From Ischnura elegans (Eukaryota > Arthropoda > Insecta > Odonata > Coenagrionidae): 64,000 bases of DNA. Of the stretch, positions 39,147 to 50,782 are shown piece by piece; the stretch's first letter is position 1, and the number at the start of each line of letters is the position of its first letter. Location of the stretch: assembly GCF_921293095.1 (NCBI RefSeq), contig NC_060254.1, positions 8,866,001-8,930,000 on the forward strand. The letters are read 5' to 3'. The position numbers and the translations under genes are program-made. Below the pieces are notes generated by a model. The model was not told where the DNA came from. It made no database searches and saw only the letters and a list, made by a program, of their open reading frames with translations.

Positions 39147-39647
39147 ATGTATGATGGTACACTTCTTGCGGAGGTGAAATACCTAGGAGTTGCGATAACC
39201 TCAAACCTCTCGTGGGGAACACATATAAAGAATAATTGCGGCATAGCCCTGAAGAAATTAGGATTCATCAAGCGTATTATGGGAAGATTTTCGGAGGAGA
39301 AAGTAAAAGAAAGGTGCTATTTCACCCTCGTCTGGCCGCACCTTGAATATGCAGCAAGTATATGGTATCCGGTGCAGAAAGACTTAATCCGCAAACTGAA
39401 TAAAATGCAAAGGAAGCCTGCATGGTTTGTCAAAAACTCTTCAGACAGCGTCACCCAGATGTTAAACAAATTAGGCTGGGAGCAGCTGGAGATTCGGTGG
39501 CTGCGTGCTAGGCTTAGATTGCTTGAACAATTGAGAATGGATGTCTTCAGGAGAGACATGAAGAATATCAATTTAGAACCCCACCATATTTCCAGTTCCG
39601 ACAGTAGCGATAAATTAAGAGAGATGTTTTGCCAAACAGATATGTAG
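39147..39647 (+). pseudogene. reverse transcriptase C-terminal part (CR1/Jockey-like)
   Basis: The 166-residue open frame reads EVKYLGVAITSNLSWGTHI, then ALKKLGFIKR, HLEYAASIWYP and LNKLGWEQLE. These correspond to the post-YADD, thumb and C-terminal part of non-LTR reverse transcriptases, before which the catalytic box lies in another frame near 39020-39050. It is a remnant, not a host gene. Confidence 0.8.
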
Positions 39648-39661
39648 ATAGGGGAATTCTT

Positions 39662-39907
39662 GTATGATCTTAGATTTTCCCGGCGTATCAGTTGCAGAAA
39701 GGTTTCTCGGGTTTTCCACCGGTTGATGTCGTCCATGTCTCCCGACGTTTCGATCTGCGACTTGCTGATCATCCTCAGGGGATCTTCCGAATGTCTTCTT
39801 CCGATCTTCAGAAGATCCCCTGAGGATGATCAGCAAGTCGCAGATCGAAACGTCGGGAGACATGGACGACATCAACCGGTGGAAAACCCGAGAAACCTTT
39901 CTGCAGC
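39662..39907. mobile_element. Penelope-like insertion forming a perfect 95-bp palindrome
   Basis: 39693-39787 and 39811-39905 are exact reverse complements with a 23-base spacer. 12-base duplications AGGGGAATTCTT flank the insertion (39650-39661 and 39908-39919). Each arm has TTTCTCGGGTT, CGACGTTTCGA and ATCATCCTCAGGG in the same order as the Penelope-like repeat at 2160-2235, so the arms are probably head-to-head pseudo-LTR pieces. Read on the + strand, the right arm holds CTGAGGA...GAAACGTCGGG, similar to a hammerhead core; activity is speculative. Confidence 0.75.
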
Positions 39908-40066
39908 AGGGGAATTCTTATTTCCCCCAGACCACAAAGGACTTTAATAATTGCTAGTCGTAATTTCGTTGGAGCATTTCCCTTTTATGCGTAAATGACT
40001 GGTGTCCTAACACCCCTTGCCACATGCCTCTTAGGTGGCTTGTGGGGTAGGATGTAGGTGTAGGAC

Positions 40067-41832
40067 TACATAAAATGTATTTTTTGGGGTGCATTTGCCT
40101 TTCCCTATGCCATATCTCGGTTGACTGTACTTAACACTTGAATTGTTGCAAGAGGTGATGCCAACGATGAGGGAAGAGAGGAAGAATAGAACAGGGGAAG
40201 AGGAAAAATTTTGGGGAATTTTCAATGCGAGTTCAATTGAATGTTTCAGGGCCACCAAATCAAATTCCTTGAAGTTTAGGCAGCTTGCCAACCAACTGCT
40301 GACATTAAGACCAGCACCATTCACTTCGTCTGCCTGCAACCTCCCATCCAGGCGCATAGCAAAAATTTGCTTCAGGAGATGTTTCTGGATTGCATCGGGA
40401 TTTGCTCTGGTGGTGTTCAGGTTGCCTAGATAGCATTTATTTGTCACAACATTTTCATGAGGGCTGAACTTTTGCCGGTTATTCCCATGCTACTAACGTT
40501 TAAATGCCTATGAACTTTGAATTACATTTTTGCCACTGCAATACCTGCCTTCAGTCAAAAAAGTCGGTCTAATTGAGCACCTGACTCTTTAGTCACCAAA
40601 AGATAATGCTAAATGAATCGTGTGATGTAGTTATTGATATAAATGGTTCTATTGCGAAGGAGATTCCATTATGGATTTGTTGTTTCAAAGTGATTCAGTG
40701 GGAGACATAAGGGAGTGTTACTAAATCAAAAAATGGAGTTCAGAGGACGGATACTATTTGGCTGCAGGGGTCCCTGGGCTATTGGCCCACTCATCAGGTT
40801 CCTATGTGGTGGCCAGGGTTAAAATTTCAGGGGGAGGGGCTGAAGTGCCCTGCCCCCCCTCCCTGGCAGTATAACTCTGCTATGTAGTTTCTAAGGATAC
40901 ATTCCTTTTTCAATAACATCAGAATTGAGTAAATTGTCCCTTTGAATGTCATGATTCGTGCATTCTAGTTTCATGAGTCTTTTCTGAGACTGGCTAATCA
41001 ATTATGCTTCTGCACTAAGAATTGAGATAATGTGATAAACAGGTTTAAATTCTTGACTGAAGCTCTAAGCTCTGCTGTGCATCATGGAGGAATTCCTCAG
41101 TTAAGCTTGAAGTAGTCGGTCAAATGTAATTTTAAAATTTAAAATATAAACATGTGTTCTCTTAAAACCAGGTTATATGATGCTCTTTGTTTCGTTGGTT
41201 GTGGCTAAACTCTTAAAATTATTTTTTATACAAATAGAGGTTTTCATTTTTATTCTCTGCAATTATTGTTAAGTGTATGGCACAGGTTAAGTAATAGCTC
41301 ATAAAAAATAGTGAGAACAAGTTTTGGAAGTATAAATTTAATTAAATTAATTGTACATGTTTTGCAATATTTTACAAATCATTTTGTCTGATGTTTCAAA
41401 CTTTTCAATCCATGGCATTGAGACTAATATTCACCATTTAGGCAAATGCCACTGTCAATCATCAAAATATTTTTCACATAACACATTTTATGTGAAATGT
41501 CAGTCCAGGTGTGCGTCTTGTGACAACACTTGATGCAATTATTGCAGTGGAGGTTCCCCTCCGAACTCTACAGACTCGTTTCCAACGAAACACGGCAGAT
41601 GCTGTCCCCAACGAGGACCATACACTCTACATTGAAGCCATTGCTCATTTCCGCAAACTTTCCAGATGTATATTTTATCATCATTACACACCCGTTAAGG
41701 AAAATTTAAAAAAAAATCATTCAAACTTTTGCCTTGGTGGCATTATTTAAGTCAGTCATTTCCAGAGAGGAAAATTAAAATCATTTTCATAGTCTTTCAT
41801 TATTTTTCATCACAGACAACTATAAATGGCTC
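40067..41832. other. intergenic, between convergent genes
   Basis: Between the last retroelement base and the stop codon of the CPAP1-type gene. It probably contains the 3' UTR of that minus-strand gene, and the exact end is not visible. A C/G-run repeat scrap lies at 40815-40870. Nothing else supported. Confidence 0.45.
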
Positions 41833-44323
41833 CTAGTATACAATGAGACGAGCCGGGGCAGTCCAAGAATTCGCTCCGTGAAACGCATCAGCAATCTGAT
41901 GGCGGTGAAGATCACTGTGTTGAGCAGTTTGGGAAACGTAAGGGGGAGGTTGAAGGAAACTCAGGGTCTGGTGTGACGCAGATGAGTGTAATGCTGATCC
42001 CCTGTTTGAGAAAGGCTGGTTGGGCCCTTGCTGTTGTCGGTAGTCTGCAACAGGGCTCGATTGTGGTGAGTTTCGAAATCGATATGACAACTGTGTAGGA
42101 GTGCTTAAGGTACTTCTCTGCTGTTGGGACAATGGCAGCCCATGCCTTGCCGACAAAGCTGCTGCGGCTGCAGTTACAGGATAACTGGAGGATGAAGGAA
42201 TCGTAGGGTGTAGTGCATCATTCAGAAAGTCATCTTCTTCGTAATCCGTATGATTCGGCACTGTTTCCACAGCAGTATTCTGTAAGGGTTTTGGTGTGTA
42301 TAGAGCCGGTGGAATGGTTTTTGTGGTGTACCCAGGCCTGGCATTAGACACATATGGATTTCTTGTTTGAGGCACTGCTAGGGGCTGTGCTTGAGCCTCT
42401 TGTTTCGGGATTGGCTGCCTTGCATTGTATTGCGTCACGGGTTTGTATGACTGAGGAGCATTTGAAACGGACAATGGCCTCTCGGGATACTTGACTTCCT
42501 CCTTCCTGTAGCTCTTTGCTGTGGCCGGGGATGGAGCCACTGTGGTGGTGGTGGTGGTTGCTTGAGTCACCTGCTGGATTGGTCTCTGCTTTGGATTAGC
42601 CCCCGTGACCACGATTGGAGTGATGGGCTCTTTCTTCTGTGCTCTGTCCCCCAATGCTTGAAGTCCTCTTGGTAAGAAAGATTGCTGGAAGGATGGAGAT
42701 GGCACAGACCTTCCTGTCCCGGCAAACGTCCCGTAGTTCTGACTACCCGGCCTCAGTGGTCTCCTTGGGGCAGGGGCCTCTGGGACCTTTGGTTCTCGCT
42801 CCTCCAGCAATTCGTCTGATTCGTAGTACTCGCCCTCGTCATCCTCTTCTTCCTCGAATGACTCCCTTGATTGTTGAGGAGGAGGGGTGGTCGTGGTCCT
42901 GAAGGGTGCTCTCGTTGGTGGTGGGGGTGGCGGAGGTGCTTTGGTGGTGGTTGTCGTCGTCGCCGGAGCCACCCTCTGCTTTACCACCCTCACCCTCTCC
43001 CCACCCCTCGTCCTCTCTTTCTGTGCGGGTTGCACCTCAACTGGCTCGTCCCGCATCTCATCTGAGAAGTCCTCCTCAGAATCCTCATGGACCGGAGCGG
43101 GTACTCTCTTTCGACTCATATATCCTGAGGATTGGGGCCTAGCACGGTCCGATGACCTTAGAGCGGGCTGTACCCTCTTCCTAATTGGTGCTTCGGTCGT
43201 CGCCCTAGCTGGTGCCTGTCTGGAAGGGTATCTGTCCTCATATTCATCTTCTTCACGGCCCTTTGGGTAAGTTTCCCTGTAGCGGGAGCCACTGGATTTA
43301 ACTCTAGTGTCCTCCTCTTCTTCATATTCATATTCATCCTCTTCTCGTCTATATCCGGGTCTTCTCCTCTTCACGGGAGCACTAGTGGTTGTAGACGTTG
43401 GTCGCTTCTTCCTCCTGTCCCTGTCTCTTCCTGCGTTGGTGGGATATCTATCTGCAGCAGCCCTTGCGTCCTCCCTCGCATCATACTCCTCCTCTTCTTC
43501 TTCAAGCTCCACTACAGGCTTCATCCTTGTCGATAAACTAGTTTGCCCCTTCCTCCTCCTGTTTTGAAGAGAGCCTCTGGATGGAGGTATCCTCTCGTAC
43601 TCCTCTTCCTCCTCGTCTTCATAGTAGTCGTCCCTTCCCTTCTGCTGCGCTGGAGGCTGCGTTGGTCTTTTCTTAGTTCTCCTCTCCACCACTTCGTCTT
43701 CATAGTCATCTCGAGCTGGTTTTGGAGGCGGCTGAGGGGCGGGCGTTGGTGCACTGGCTCCTGGTCGACCGTAGTTGTACTTTTCTCGCTCACTGAGAGG
43801 GACGGGTGGTCTTATCTTGGGTGGTGCCCGGGGTTTATCAAACACGCCCTTGCCTCTGGCAGGGGACGTACCTACTGGGACCAAAGGTGCACTGGGAGCC
43901 GGCTCTGGGCGTTCCTCTTCGTATTCATCCTGAAAGTCATCATCCACTGGTCTCCTGTTGGACTGGGGCCTCGGTCTTGGTCTAGGCTTCCTCCTCCTCG
44001 GTGGTAATGGATCTTCCTCATCCTCAAAGTCTTCCTCGTTCCTTGTCCTATCCCGGCTTGATGGCTTCTTCTTTCGCCTCCTGAGTGGGGGTCGAGAGTA
44101 CTCTTCCTCTTCTTCCTCCGAGTAATCATCCTCGTAGTCATCATCTTCATAGTAATCATACTGTGGTCGGCGCCTGCGCCCTCCTGGCCTTCTCCTCCTG
44201 CCTCCAAGGCCTCCTCGTCCTCCTTGACTTTGTGGCTGGGGTGCCTGCGTTGGAGCAGGTGTGGTGGTCGTAGTTGTTGTTGTGGTGGTAGTGGTTGTGG
44301 CTGCCTTGTAGAGGGCCTCATTC
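41833..44323 (-). CDS. CPAP1-type cuticular protein, last exon (disordered tail)
   Basis: The acceptor (ATTGCAG, ending at 44324) completes the codon begun at 52839 (AG|G, Arg) and continues NEALYKAA, the conserved end of the chitin-binding region. 829 residues follow to the TAG at 41833. The tail opens with a run of about 12 Thr and TPAPTQAP (likely O-glycosylated). It then alternates basic Pro/Arg/Lys blocks with acidic Tyr/Asp/Glu blocks such as YEDDDYEDDYSEEEEEEY, with further Thr/Pro tracts, and ends in Gln/Pro/Ser-rich sequence. It is low-complexity throughout, so no fold is expected. This is known of some secreted CPAP1 proteins and may bind cuticle components electrostatically (inference). 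With the two upstream exons the protein has about 1022 residues after the missing first exon. Confidence 0.8.
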
Positions 44324-44742
44324 CTGCAATAGCACAAAAAGAGCATCACTTGTGGAGTTTTCTGATGATTTGGTAGAGGCACATGAAAATACAGCTTTTA
44401 TTTTTTATATACACTTCTCAAAGCCTATGTTGAATGTTATGAGCCATTTGAATATTATATGCTTGCATTATGAGTCAGGCTTATATTTCCGTATCAACTC
44501 ACAAAACTCTAAATACTTTCCTAGATACTGCATTGTGTCATTTTCCAGGATTTTACCTAAGTTTAGGAAAAGACTATGAATTGCAAAAGAATATGAAGTT
44601 ATGTGTATCCTGTTTGTAATTCAAATATTCAGTTCAAATGGCATACAGAGAGTATTTTGTTTCCATGTATTGTGCTGCCACCTATGAATAAAGTGAAGCA
44701 GTTCCTCTTGTGGCCTCACGAAGTCATGGCGTATTCATTTTA

Positions 44743-46492
44743 GCCGTGTCCCAACTCGTTAGCCATTAGGCATCATGTATTTAGCCAGCCAGATTCTGGG
44801 CAGCCAACCACAAGGGAGCATGAATTGGGACATCCTTACGGAGGTCCTGCCATCTACTGGGCGCTAGGCCAATGCAAAACAAGAGATAATCGGAATGATT
44901 TAAACAAATGATGAACAAAACCCACCCTAAATTGTTAAAATGTGATTTTGAGTATTAGATGTCGGAGAAGAGTATTTAATCATAATTTTAGTATCTTAGA
45001 CAACCTTTTTGTAACAGTAAAGTAGGGGTATACTTTCAAATTCGTATTTTAAGTTCCGTATGGTTTTGTTAAAGAGGTTTTAGCTAAGTTTGTGGCGAAA
45101 TGTTAACGTATATCGCTTTTAATTGGTTTGTAATATTTAAATCGTCTCTCAACCAAGTACTTTTTTGAATTCCTTATATTTTAGCAATTTAATTTTTAGT
45201 TTTGTATTATTAGAACAGGTCTATTTAGTCTATTCAAACGGTTACCGTCTGATTTGGGATTTATTTTCAAAATTTATTTAAAGTATGGTTTACGTACATA
45301 AATCAGGTTTCGGTATCATCTTTTAATCACCATACATTTTAATTTTTGTTACTTATTCCGATTCCAATTTCGGGACTTTGTCCAATAACATATAATAATA
45401 ATTGTTTATTCTTACGCCCACATAGCAACGAACCTCTCAGAGACGTCTCACCATGGTCTCGAATGTCTCGAATATCGCAAATGTCTCAGAGATGTAATCG
45501 TGAGCCGTTCAGGAATTTTTTAAAAAAAACTTATTTAAACGCCATCAATGCCTTACATATATATTTTTCGGTGCAATTGCGCAGTTTTGATTATTAAAAT
45601 CACGACATTTAATATGGGTTTCTTATTTTCAAAAGGTCATCCATCACAAAATTCATCGCTAAAAATGATCGAGATAAGTAGGTCACAACTGTATAATTTG
45701 AATTTAGTTATTTTTTGCCTACATTTTTAAGCATACAAGAGTACAAACTCTTATGAGACATCTCAGAGACTTATCTGAGACGTCTCATGAGACATCTCAT
45801 AGACCATTTTTTTGGACATAGTGACATCTCAGAGAAGTCTCAGAGATGTCTCTGAAGCTCTCAGAATGTCTCTGAGACGTAACATGCGATATTCGAGACG
45901 TCTCAGAGACGTATCCGAGACGTATTTCTGCTGTGTGGGCGGGTGTGAACCTAATGTACAAAAATTGTTAAATAAGAATTTAGACATAGTGTTATATAAT
46001 TAAGCATTATTTAACACGTTAAAAAAGTAAACGGTAGCAAAAGATAACATGTGATCGGTATAAAAAGTTATAAAATAACATATACATACACAAGAAGCAT
46101 ATAAACATTAATTAGCATTAAAATTAACGCCGCCTTCTCTTTAACTAATTTCTCCGTAATTCTTACACTTCCATTAACGCAATTTCATTATTATAAACAA
46201 AATAAAAATTAATAATTATTCGAACAAGTCTCAAAATATCAACACTACTTGCAAACAAGTACTATCCCTTGTTGACAGCCATGATGCCCGTTCTCCTGAA
46301 GACGCTTTGCTCGCTTTGAATCATGGGAAAAGTGGGGCGAAGGATGCACTCCTCGATGCCTAAATCTGGCGGCCGCATTAGCTGCCTAAATTCCCTCCCT
46401 TATGCTGGCTAACGAGTTGGGACATCCTTCCAAGATGGCGTCATGGCTAAATCCTGGAATTGGCATAGCCAAATGGCCAATTGGGACACGGC
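44743..46492. mobile_element. 1.75 kb TIR element with 5-bp TSD, nested
   Basis: Ends GCCGTGTCCCAA(C/T)T in inverted orientation with TTTTA on both sides (44738-44742 and 46493-46497). A second inverted set lies within: CCCAACTCGTTAGCC near 44750 and its complement at 46419-46435. AATTGGGACATCC and GTTGGGACATCC also occur near both ends, so the termini are built of repeated modules. It carries the GAGACGTCTC MITE (45417-45939). No transposase recognised; superfamily unknown. Confidence 0.65.
45417..45939. mobile_element. GAGACGTCTC-repeat MITE
   Basis: Ends CCCACATAGCA and the complement of CCCACACAGCA. Both terminal ~120 bases consist of variants of the palindrome GAGACGTCTC and of TCTCAGAGA, about 20 units in all, leaving an AT-rich centre. 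I see no clear target duplication. The layout matches the CCACGTGG elements at 53179: CCCA-ended, 480-520 bp, ends made of short palindromes. Confidence 0.65.
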
Positions 46493-47219
46493 TTTTATCT
46501 TGAGTAGTTTTAACGGAGAAAGCTACCAAAGTTTGACTTATCTAATCAAAGAAATGATGATTACCCTCATTTTCATCTTTGAAATGTTACATGTGATATT
46601 TTTTTGTTGATTTGGATTTTATAATGCTTGTTAAAAAATACATAGATAGCATTAAAATAAATATAGGAGCACAATGACATACTAAAGTGGTTCATGTACA
46701 TAATGCTTTTATGTAGAACTTTAATTAGGTATGGCTTTTATTCTTCGAGGAATGTAAAGGAATTGAATTATTACCAGCTAATTCATTTAAAAAAATAAAT
46801 TGTTTCCGACATGATTTAAGGCAAAGTTATTTCCCATTTGCCAAAATAGATAATTCCGTGAAATCCACATTGGTTTTTAACCCCTTCCCTGATTCGGACG
46901 AGAGATCTCGTCCTAAGAAGACGCGCAAAAACTGACGCGGCCGAGTTAACTCGTCCTATGTCAAGTTGGCTTCTTCTTTCGTGATCTGGACGAGATATCT
47001 CGTCCCCTTATTAGAAGTACGTAGTTTTGCCGTGAGAGTGCATACGTGTCTTCACAATGCATGATATCCGGCGAACTTCTACGTTTTTTCGAGGTCCAAA
47101 AGAGGGGAAAAATCTATTATTTCTCGTAATGTTTATGTTTCTAAACCTATTGTGTATCGAGATGTGATAAATGAACAAAGAAACAATGCGTTTTATAAAT
47201 AACTGCGATGACTTTTCGC

Positions 47220-47490
47220 AGAGTTTTTATCAATCGTTGGAACAGCCGAAGTGAGTCGGCAGACAAGTGCCGTCTTGCTATTCTGAAGGTCGCGCGTTCG
47301 AATCTTGCTATCGGAAAGGATGTTGTATTATCTTTATTCCGTGAATAAATTAATTTGAAACATTTTATAAACACTACTAAGCAAAACTATCATTACTTAC
47401 TCTTCAGTGTAGTCGACGGGACCTCGTAAATAAATTACGTCCAAGCTGCTATTCCAAAGGTCGCGTGTTCGAAAGCCATTTCTGTCAACT
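47220..47490 (+). repeat. tRNA-like fragments inside the piggyBac-type element
   Basis: Two segments carry AAGGTCGCG(C/T)GTTCGAA, a B-box-like string (47287-47303 and 47457-47472), each preceded by GCTATTC. No complete tRNA fold forms. They may be degenerate SINE pieces that entered the element and displaced transposase sequence. Confidence 0.35.
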
Positions 47491-48184
47491 ACGTAACAGT
47501 AGTCGGGAACTTTCTGATAATGTTCTTTTTCAGCAATATGGTGTCAAAATCTTCGCACCGAAAATCAACTTGCTCAGTGATGTTTTATTGTCTTTTTTCT
47601 TTATAATGACAAACTATATCTTTGTTTTTTAGTTTTCCGTTTATTATTTAGCTACAAATACAACTGATTATTATTTCATTTCTGTAAGTTCGTCAATATT
47701 TGTGACCTTGCATAGATTTGACATAGAACCTTCGGCTATTCAGCTATTTCTCCCTTCCAGGGAAGACATATTTTCTATCTCCCAACCCCCTTTGTTTATC
47801 CATCCCTTCTCTTCATCCATTGTTCTCTCCCCTCCGCCTTTCCTTTTACCCACTGTCTACGCACTGTCGCGGCCGCCCTTTCATCCTTTTCATCCTCCTC
47901 CCCTCCGATCTCCCTTTCATGCAACCATTGCACCCTCATCAGTTTTTCCCTACTGCCCTCCACTTTCCCTTTTTACAGCCGCACATGACAAAAAACACTC
48001 TTTCTCACCATTTTTCCCTTCCCAATGCCTCTGACCCTCATGTTTTGGTTTCTTTGCCTCTGTCCTTTTACCACTATCTGTTTTGGGTTACTTACACTCC
48101 CATTCCATAAAATTCTAGTGTCAGTTCTACGGAGTCTTTTGGAGTGTTCACAGCTAACATTTATTTCCTCTGCGAATTACTGTA

Positions 48185-49108
48185 CAAAGAGCTAGATTCG
48201 GCATAAAAACTTTTGTTCTCTGTGAGTCCAGCACTGGATACCTCTGGTCAACAATCATTTATACCGGGAAAGGCACTACTCTTGACAAAGACTTTGAAAG
48301 TAAGCCAATGTCCTCCCAAGTGGTATTGTCACTGATGAAACCACTATTTGAAAAAGGGTATTGCGTCACGACAGACAATTTTTATACCTCTCCACAACTA
48401 GCCGAGGAACTAGTTTCTCATTCTTGTGATACTTATGGAACTGTGTGCAGAACAGGAAAGGGGATGCCAGAGAGGCTGAAGAAGAAAAAAATGAAGAAAG
48501 GAGATGTGGCAGCTTTCCGTAAAGGAAAAATTTTGGGTCTTCCCTGGAAGGACAAAAAGGAAGTAACGTTACTCTCTACAGTTCACAATAGGGAAATGAG
48601 AGAGGTGCAGAAAAGGGGGGCAGTGGTTATGAAACCAAAGGTAGTCATCAATTACAATGAGGCAATGCGGGGTGTTGACAGGGTAGATCAGCATTTGGCT
48701 GACTATCCAATCCCAAGAAAAAGAGGGAAAAAATATTGTAAAAAATTATTTTTTCATTTGATGGAAATTTGCTTATGGAATTCATATGTTTTATGTCGAA
48801 AAACAGGTGGTGATAAAACACATTTGCAATACAGGCTGGACCTAATAGATAAAATGATTGAACTGTACTTCCCAAGTGTTCCCTCCCCTAAGGCAGGTAG
48901 GCCACCTGCAAAAGCCCATCCCCTCCGAATTACCGAGAGGCATTTCCCAGACATAATCCCACCCACGGAAAATAAGTCAAACCCAACTCGGAAGTGTGCC
49001 GTGTGCTCCCGAAAGCGAGATGCGCGTGGAAAAATGGTGAGGAGGGAGAGTCGCAATTTTTGCCCTGACTGTAATGTGGGTGTTTCAAAGTATACCACAC
49101 AAAAATAG
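48185..49108 (+). pseudogene. piggyBac-type transposase, C-terminal part
   Basis: Protein-like sequence runs in frame from about 48185 (RARFGIKTFVLCESSTGYLW) to the TAG at 49106. The ATG at 48308 is internal. DDE core pieces: TTDNFYTSPQLAEEL (catalytic Asp region), then NYNEAMRGVDRVDQ (third Asp region). The C-terminal Cys-rich domain has CAVC and CPDC pairs, as in PGBD4-like transposases. The first catalytic position, usually Asp in the LCxS box, reads Glu. About 310 residues remain of a family norm near 550-600, and the N-terminal domain is missing, so it is inactive unless an unseen upstream exon supplies it. Confidence 0.82.
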
Positions 49109-50078
49109 ACTTTTAGTTTATATAATATTTTACCGTTTCAAATTTGGAGTTTATATTAATATTTTTCTAACTCCATCGTCTGTTTTTATAGTGAGTAATT
49201 TTTGTGACTATATTTATTGTGAAATATTTTACTTGATTTTTATGCAAGAATACATGAAATTTAAAAAAAAGTGATATAATAAGAGTAAATTTTAAAATAA
49301 ATGACTTCGTAAAACACTTAAATGAATGTTTTTTATTTAATATCTACCTGTAAATAATTAAAAAACGTAATAAAATAATATGACATTTTTTGTGATATTT
49401 GTTGAGAAATATCCGTCAGTGAAGGGGTTAATGGAAGTATCTAGGTTTAGATACTTATTTTAGGTTTTAGAAGATCTTTTCTGTTGAAATCGAACTGGTA
49501 CAGAAAAGTTGATAGATGATTCATGTGTGCAATGATGGATGATACACTTGTATGGAAAGATGTGTACGTTCGGTCAATTTTTGTAATAATTAATCACAAT
49601 ATTTTTATTTCAGGATTACAAAAGTTTCTGAACTCCATTGAATGTATCAGTTTGACATCTTGTCTTCCATTTCTTTGAAGAGTGAACTGAGCATTCAACT
49701 TTTCATTGGTAAGTCTGCACTATTTCTCATAATATGAAACTGTTTCCCCTGGAAGCAAACATTAAGTGCAATCCCTTGCAGTAACATTCAAATGCCATGG
49801 GAATAACCTCCAGAAGCGATTGAGGATATGAAAGGGGCTGGCATATTGTCGAAACATATTATTCCCAATGTAGTCGACTACGCATGGCTCACGGAGTCAG
49901 TCTCTTTCCCCATGGAACAGTGGCATTGCCAGGAATTTCGTTCGGGGTGGTTCACAAGCAGGGAAAATTTTGAAAAACAGGCCCCCTACAGTTCGGCTGC
50001 CGAGAGTTGCCTGATGAGAGGCAAAAGGGGTGGGGGGCAAGGTTGCCAGGTAAGAAAGGGAAACGCCCACCTCACATG

Positions 50079-50782
50079 CAGTGGCGGATCGTGGTAATTT
50101 ATCTAGGGTGTGCATTACAGCAGATATAGGATGATTTAATTATATTCTGTTAATACTAATCCATGAGCATCATATTTCGTCGTAATAGAATACATAGCAA
50201 GCAAAGCATATCACTGGTATATTCCACCCTTAAAATTGCATGAACAGAAATAATATTAGCATGCATGAAAATAATTATTCTAAACACTCCTTTACAAGTG
50301 ACGGTAGGTGAAATTCATTCTCCTTTTCTTACACCCTATGAGGAAGTAGTGTAGAAAACGGCCATATAGATGACTCTGTAGATGGACTAGGATCCTGGGC
50401 GAAGGTAGTGTAGGTAGCAGCTACACCACTACACTATCTGCGAGTCACTCACCAAAAATATGCGCGTGCGCATTCGCATCGTTTTGAGTCTGCTCCCATC
50501 ACCCATTTGAACTGTACATACACCCCGCTTACTTCGTCCCGCCAGAGCACCCACAAGCGATCGCATAGACCGAAAATGTGCCCGGCGCGATGCCACGGGA
50601 TCGCACACTTGTAGAGCAGTGAATTCGAAAAGGAGATAGCTGTAGCGTTCGGAGCTTCATGTTTCTTGCATATGCAGACAGGATTTTTATCCTTCTTGTT
50701 GCAAAGGAATAGTTTTCTTTTATAATTCATTCATCTTTGGGTGTGCACTTGCTAACATGCGTATACGCACGCTCCGCCACTG
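50079..50782. mobile_element. hAT-type element with perfect 8-bp TSD
   Basis: Left end CAGTGGCGGATCGTGG; right end, read inward, CAGTGGCGGAGCGTGCG. CTCACATG is present on both sides (50071-50078 and 50783-50790). The interior of 700 bases has no recognised coding sequence. Confidence 0.85.

Larger units (their letters stand above)
38839..40066 (+). mobile_element. decayed non-LTR retrotransposon, split by insertion
   Basis: RT palm remnants lie at 38845-39060: KVVLDGISSDVVKVTAGVLR, then IYIDDL and a later ADDAVIY box in a shifted frame. An open stretch continues at 39147-39647, and a 3' segment at 39920-40066 ends in GTAGGTGTAGG-like repeats. An insertion (39662-39907) with 12-bp duplications AGGGGAATTCTT interrupts it. 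Frameshifts and stops make it inactive. Family: CR1/Jockey-like by motif layout. Confidence 0.7.
46877..49431 (+). mobile_element. piggyBac-type transposon, complete ends, broken gene
   Basis: TTAACCCCTTCCCTGA at the left and the complement of TTAACCCCTTCACTGA at the right: 15 of 16 inverted bases including the TTAA duplication. Length 2555 bases, in the usual range for piggyBac elements. Inside the left end are palindromes GACGAGAGATCTCGTC (46899) and GGACGAGATATCTCGTCC (46988). The transposase 3' half lies at 48185-49108, but the expected N-terminal half upstream is not recognisable. Confidence 0.82.

Noticed and set aside
41511-41750. Open frame VEVPLRTLQTRFQRNTADAV... after a TTGCAG
   Set aside because: Looks mildly protein-like but has no family, no donor and no neighbouring exon; kept out as likely chance.
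42639-43567. Plus-strand open frames rich in Val, Trp, Ser and Pro
   Set aside because: They are antisense shadows of the low-complexity last exon of the CPAP1-type gene and have no independent start or splice support.
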